From Patescibacteria group bacterium (lineage in GTDB: Bacteria; Patescibacteriota; Patescibacteriia; Patescibacteriales; UBA12465), in contig JARRBY010000006.1 in NCBI GenBank assembly GCA_029982795.1, positions 1 to 36,429 on the forward strand: 36,429 nt of DNA. Reading direction: 5' to 3'. Below the pieces are notes generated by a model. That model ran no database searches. It was not told the origin of the DNA and saw only the letters and a list, made by a program, of their open reading frames with translations. The position numbers and the translations under genes are program-made. This document shows positions 33,535 to 36,429 of the stretch, piece by piece; the stretch's first letter is position 1, and every line of letters starts with the position of its first letter.

Positions 33535-35346
33535 ATGACAGCAAAGGAATTAAGAACTAAATATTTAGAATTTTTCCAAACGAAGGGACACACAGTTATT
33601 TCCAGCGCCTCTTTAATTCCCGAAAATGATCCAACCGTTTTATTCACCACTGCTGGTATGCACCCATTGGTACCCTATCTTTTAGGAGAAAGTCATCCTG
33701 CTGGAACGCGTTTAGTTAGTGTTCAGAAATGTATCAGAACTGATGATATTGATGAGGTGGGAGATAAGACGCATCACACTTTTTTTGAAATGATGGGGAA
33801 TTGGTCGTTGGGTGATTATTTTAAAAAAGAATCAATTTTATACAGTTGGGAATTTTTAACTAGTCCTGATTATTTAGGGCTGGCTAAAGAATGTTTAGCG
33901 GTCTCCGTTTTTGCCGGTGATAGTGATGCCCCTTTTGATCAGGCGGCCGATGACATTTGGGCGGAAATTTTTAGGGCTAATAATTTACCCTTAACCAGAA
34001 TTGCTAAATTACCAAAGAAAAATAATTGGTGGGGTCCGGCGGGTTTAACCGGTCCTTGTGGTCCCGATACAGAAATATTTTATTGGACTGATTTTCAAAA
34101 AGCGGCTCCTTTAAGTTTTAACGATGATAACGAGTCTTGGGTGGAAATTTGGAATAATGTTTTCATGCAATACAATAAGCAGGCTGATGGTAGTTATCAA
34201 CCACTGGCGCAAAAAAATGTTGATACCGGTTTAGGTTTGGAGAGAACTCTCGCCGTTTTAAATGGTTTAGATGACAATTATCAGACGGAATTATTTGTTC
34301 CTTTAATTTCTAAAATTGAAGAATTAAGTAATCAGACTTATTTAAGTCAAATTGAAGTTACCAGGGCGATGCGTATTATTGCCGATCATGTAAAAGCGGC
34401 GACTTTTATTAGTGCGGATGATAAAAATATTAAACCCGCTAACACTGATCAGGGTTATGTTCTAAGACGTTTAATCCGCCGCGCTCTTCGTTATGGACGA
34501 CAACTGGGGATAGAAAAAACAAATTGGTTAGCTGATATTGCTCAAGAGGTTATTAATCTTTATAGTGATTTCTATTCAGAATTGGAGCGTAATCAGAATT
34601 TTATCATAAACGCTTTAAATGAAGAGGAGAAAAAATTTACCCGAACTTTGGAAAAGGGGATGTTGGAATTTGAAAAATTGGCGAGGGGTGATATTAGTGG
34701 GCGTGATGCTTTTAACCTTTATCAAAGTTATGGTTTTCCGTGGGAGATGACAGCAGAATTAGCTAAAGAAAGAGGTTTGTCGGTAGATCAGGCAGGTTTT
34801 GCGGCAGAATTGAAAAAACATCAGGATTTATCTCGAACAGCAACCGCCGGAAAATTCAAAGGTGGTTTAGCTGATAGCAGTGAGAAAACAACCAAGTTGC
34901 ATACGGCCGCTCATCTATTATTAGCAGCGTTGCGTCAAGTTTTGGGTGAACATGTAGCGCAAAAGGGAAGTAATATTACGGCGGAACGACTTCGTTTTGA
35001 TTTTTCTCATCCGGAAAAAATGACGGTTGAACAAATTAACGCTGTCGAGAAAATAGTAAATGATGTTATTGCGGCTGATTTGCCGGTAACTTGCGAAGAA
35101 TTAAGTTTAAAAGAAGCTAAAGAAAGAAAGGCAATGGGAGTATTTGAGTCAAAATATAATGAAAGGGTGAAAGTTTATTCCGTCGCGCCGGTAGTTGCTG
35201 GTAAACCTAATCTAGCGTTAGCTTTTTCACAAGAAATTTGTGGTGGTCCCCACGTGAAGCATACCGGTGTTTTGGGGACATTTAAAATTAAAAAAGAGAG
35301 TTCATCAAGTGCGGGAGTGAGAAGAATTAAGGCGATTTTAGAATAA
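33535..35346 (+). CDS. alaS: Alanyl-tRNA synthetase, short form without C-Ala domain
   Basis: AlaRS charges tRNA-Ala and edits Ser and Gly errors. The class II catalytic core begins LRTKYLEFFQTKGHT and includes KCIRTDDIDEVGDKTHHTFFEMMGNWSLGDYF. The C-terminal part has the editing domain zinc site, with HTAAH (456-460) and CGGPH (569-573), where other bacteria have CGGTH. The protein ends at GVRRIKAILE, exactly where the C-Ala domain of about 250 residues would begin. At 603 residues it is far shorter than the 876 of E. coli. The following 177 bases contain no continuation in any frame, so the short length is real. Confidence 0.95.
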   Translation: MTAKELRTKYLEFFQTKGHTVISSASLIPENDPTVLFTTAGMHPLVPYLLGESHPAGTRLVSVQKCIRTDDIDEVGDKTHHTFFEMMGNWSLGDYFKKESILYSWEFLTSPDYLGLAKECLAVSVFAGDSDAPFDQAADDIWAEIFRANNLPLTRIAKLPKKNNWWGPAGLTGPCGPDTEIFYWTDFQKAAPLSFNDDNESWVEIWNNVFMQYNKQADGSYQPLAQKNVDTGLGLERTLAVLNGLDDNYQTELFVPLISKIEELSNQTYLSQIEVTRAMRIIADHVKAATFISADDKNIKPANTDQGYVLRRLIRRALRYGRQLGIEKTNWLADIAQEVINLYSDFYSELERNQNFIINALNEEEKKFTRTLEKGMLEFEKLARGDISGRDAFNLYQSYGFPWEMTAELAKERGLSVDQAGFAAELKKHQDLSRTATAGKFKGGLADSSEKTTKLHTAAHLLLAALRQVLGEHVAQKGSNITAERLRFDFSHPEKMTVEQINAVEKIVNDVIAADLPVTCEELSLKEAKERKAMGVFESKYNERVKVYSVAPVVAGKPNLALAFSQEICGGPHVKHTGVLGTFKIKKESSSSAGVRRIKAILE

Positions 35347-35393
35347 ACAGTTGAGTCTTTGGTAAGTTGAATTAAATTATTGCTAAATTACTA

Positions 35394-35422
35394 TTGACAA
35401 GGATAAACTTTCCATTTATAAT
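35394..35422 (+). promoter_or_regulatory. Consensus sigma-70 promoter of the infA operon
   Basis: TTGACA (35394-35399) and TATAAT (35417-35422) are both perfect and are separated by exactly 17 bases. This is the strongest promoter in the window. Transcription should start near 35429, leaving a leader of about 95 bases before infA that contains a terminator-like hairpin. Confidence 0.88.
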
Positions 35423-35464
35423 GGCTTTATTAAGAATATTAAATTAAATAAAATAAATATTTTT

Positions 35465-35508
35465 AAAAACTTTGATAAGACAAGCTTGTCTTTATCAAAC
35501 TTTTTTTT
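35465..35508 (+). terminator. Terminator-like hairpin in the infA leader
   Basis: TTTGATAAGACAAG (35471-35484) pairs with CTTGTCTTTATCAAA (35485-35499) with a single bulged A. After a C-C mismatch the stem can extend by five A-T pairs. Eight T residues follow (35501-35508). It has the form of a rho-independent terminator, but it lies between the strong promoter and infA. It could act as an attenuator or end a short RNA of about 80 bases. Confidence 0.8.
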
Positions 35509-35523
35509 GTTAAGATTAAAAAA

Positions 35524-35769
35524 ATGGGAAAAAACAGCAATAACTCTGACAACTTAAACGCTAAGGATTTTATTGAAATGCAAGGCGAAGTAGTCGAGTT
35601 GATGCCGGCCGCCAGTTTCCGTGTTACTCTTGAAAACGGTCACGAAATTTTGGCGCATTTATCAGGCAAAATGAGAATGAATCGAATCCGTCTTTTGCCG
35701 GGCGATAAGGTGAAATTACAGATTAGTCCCTATGATTTGACTAAGGGGAGAATCACCTATCGTCTCTAA
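35524..35769 (+). CDS. infA: Translation initiation factor IF-1
   Basis: IF-1 occupies the A site of the 30S subunit during initiation. The single S1-like OB domain is clear: [42 protein letters not shown] and [13 protein letters not shown]. The length of 81 residues is about nine longer than the usual 72 because of an Asn/Ser-rich N-terminal extension ([10 protein letters not shown]), and the end lacks the usual basic tail. No Shine-Dalgarno sequence is visible. A later start at Met19 would remove part of the OB domain and is rejected. Confidence 0.95.
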   Translation: MGKNSNNSDNLNAKDFIEMQGEVVELMPAASFRVTLENGHEILAHLSGKMRMNRIRLLPGDKVKLQISPYDLTKGRITYRL

Positions 35770-35786
35770 AATTTAGAAAGAATTGC

Positions 35787-35814
35787 TTTAATATAACCTC
35801 GCAGTTAAATTAAA
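35787..35814 (+). other. AT-rich hairpin between infA and rpmJ
   Basis: TTTAATATAAC (35787-35797) pairs with GTTAAATTAAA (35804-35814) with one mismatch in 11 positions and a 6-base loop. No T run follows, so it is not a terminator. It may stabilise the RNA or serve as a binding site, or it may be chance in AT-rich sequence. Confidence 0.4.
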
Positions 35815-35837
35815 AGTGAGCTTAATATTGTGAAATT

Positions 35838-35951
35838 ATGAAAGTGAGAGCCAGCGCGAAAAAAATTTGTAAAGATTGCAAAATTGTGCGACGCAAAGGT
35901 CGGGTCCACGTGATTTGCAAAAACCCTAAACACAAACAAAGACAAGGGTAA
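35838..35951 (+). CDS. rpmJ: Ribosomal protein L36 (bL36)
   Basis: This 37-residue protein of the large subunit starts [20 protein letters not shown]. The zinc-ribbon ligands Cys11, Cys14, Cys27 and His32 are all present, so this is the zinc-binding (C+) form. It is highly basic and ends KHKQRQG as expected. It lies between infA and rpsM, in the standard order of this operon. Confidence 0.96.
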   Translation: MKVRASAKKICKDCKIVRRKGRVHVICKNPKHKQRQG

Positions 35952-35962
35952 TTTTTTATTTT

Positions 35963-36358
35963 ATGGCAGTAAGAATAGCGGGAATAAACATTCCTAATGA
36001 AAAAAGAATAGAAATCGCTTTAACTTATATTTACGGTATTGGCCGAACTCGTGCCAATAAAATTTTAGCGGAAGCTAAGGTCAACGCTGATATAAGAGTA
36101 AAAGATTTAAAAGAGGAGGACGTTAATCGTCTTCGTGAGATTGTGGAGAAAAAATTCATTGTTGAGGGTGATTTAAGACGAGAGATTCAGAGTAATATTA
36201 AACGTTTAAAAGAAATTAACTCTTGGCGGGGTTTAAGACATAGCCGGCATTTGCCAGTCAGAGGCCAGCGAACTAAAACTAACAGCCGCACTGTTCGTGG
36301 TAATAAACGTCTGACCATGGGAAGTGGTAAAAGCAAGGCAGGCTTGCAAAAGACCTAA
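35963..36358 (+). CDS. rpsM: Ribosomal protein S13 (uS13)
   Basis: S13 sits in the head of the 30S subunit and contacts the 50S subunit and P-site tRNA. The N terminus ARIAGVNIP-like ([20 protein letters not shown]) and the helix-hairpin-helix [12 protein letters not shown] are typical. The C-terminal tail has [19 protein letters not shown], which contacts tRNA and 16S rRNA in other bacteria. The length of 131 residues is normal to slightly long, with the extra residues at the C terminus ([21 protein letters not shown]). It follows rpmJ by 11 bases. Confidence 0.96.
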   Translation: MAVRIAGINIPNEKRIEIALTYIYGIGRTRANKILAEAKVNADIRVKDLKEEDVNRLREIVEKKFIVEGDLRREIQSNIKRLKEINSWRGLRHSRHLPVRGQRTKTNSRTVRGNKRLTMGSGKSKAGLQKT

Positions 36359-36381
36359 TAAACTAAGAAAGTTCATATAAT

Positions 36382-36429
36382 ATGTCTGACAAAGAAAAAA
36401 AAGAACAAGGAGCTGAATTAGAGGCTGAA
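36382..36429 (+). CDS. rpsK: Start of the next gene, probably ribosomal protein S11 (partial)
   Basis: Only 16 codons are visible (MSDKEKKEQGAELEAE), running off the end of the window. The charged, low-complexity stretch shows no domain. In the infA-rpmJ-rpsM order, rpsK normally follows, and S11 proteins can carry a charged N-terminal extension, so rpsK is the best guess from position alone. The ATG is directly preceded by TATAAT, which is too close to be its promoter. Confidence 0.5.
   Translation, partial: MSDKEKKEQGAELEAE

Noticed and set aside
35347-35523. Frameshifted remainder of alaS (C-Ala domain)
   Set aside because: The region holds a promoter and terminator-like hairpin and is only 177 bases. 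No C-Ala-like translation was found.
1-36429. Alternative genetic code with UGA read as Gly or Trp
   Set aside because: mraY and mreD end in TGA at the expected protein lengths, and conserved Trp and Gly positions use ordinary codons.
1-36429. CRISPR array, tRNA, rRNA, insertion sequence or prophage
   Set aside because: No regularly spaced repeats, cloverleaf-like sequences, transposase or phage genes were seen in any gap or frame.

Overview
The window is about 36.4 kb of AT-rich bacterial chromosome with tightly packed genes, mostly short gaps or small overlaps, and the standard stop code (mraY and mreD both end in TGA). The gene set is mostly housekeeping: secA (5' end outside the window), aminoacyl-tRNA synthetases, ruvA, mreBCD, a mur/fts cluster and the start of an infA-rpmJ-rpsM ribosomal operon. 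Several features point to a Patescibacteria / Candidate Phyla Radiation genome, probably a Parcubacteria-like lineage. These are a short AlaS without the C-Ala domain, a ProS without the editing insertion, an eukaryote-like type 2 IleS, a MurG with GGTGGS in place of GGTGGH, degenerate type IV pilus ATPase homologues, and FG-GAP surface proteins. This placement is inference from protein character; no rRNA is present to confirm it.

Layout. 1-6368: secA (partial), tyrS, ileS. 6380-10620: a promoter, then lemA, a slipin (SPFH) gene, htpX, a U32/TrhP-like gene and ruvA. 10611-14332: a small tandem repeat, then proS, mreB, mreC, mreD. 14362-18679: a PfkB-type kinase, an RmlC-like cupin, a HIT protein, rmlB, a single-domain response regulator and a second mreB, ending in a terminator at 18686. 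18721-23035: a GT4 glycosyltransferase, a secreted S8 protease with a C-terminal FG-GAP region and a UXS-like epimerase/decarboxylase, closed by a two-way terminator at 23044. 27262-23087 (minus strand): a five-gene operon of a degenerate PilB/GspE-like ATPase, a GT2, a DUF2304 protein and two GT4 enzymes. 27344-33511: a small membrane protein, mraY, ftsW, murG, murC, murB. 33535-36429: alaS, then a consensus promoter and a terminator-like hairpin ahead of infA, rpmJ, rpsM and the start of what is probably rpsK.

Functionally, the region combines cell-wall synthesis (mraY to murB, ftsW), cell-shape control (two MreB proteins, MreC, MreD) and surface polysaccharide or glycan synthesis (RmlB, RmlC-like, UXS-like, four glycosyltransferases). 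It also holds envelope quality control (LemA, slipin, HtpX, SecA) and translation genes. Only one of 36 annotated starts has a reasonable Shine-Dalgarno match, and T occupies position -1 in 31 of the 36, which suggests start-codon selection independent of Shine-Dalgarno pairing.

The least ordinary items are the ATPase with an altered Walker A, catalytic Glu and His box leading a glycosyltransferase operon, the terminator-like hairpin enclosing the start codon of the S8 protease gene, the promoter-plus-terminator leader of infA, and the second mreB beside a receiver-domain gene. I found no CRISPR array, tRNA, rRNA, insertion sequence or prophage. No gap between genes exceeds 300 bases; the longest, about 177 bases, is the infA leader.
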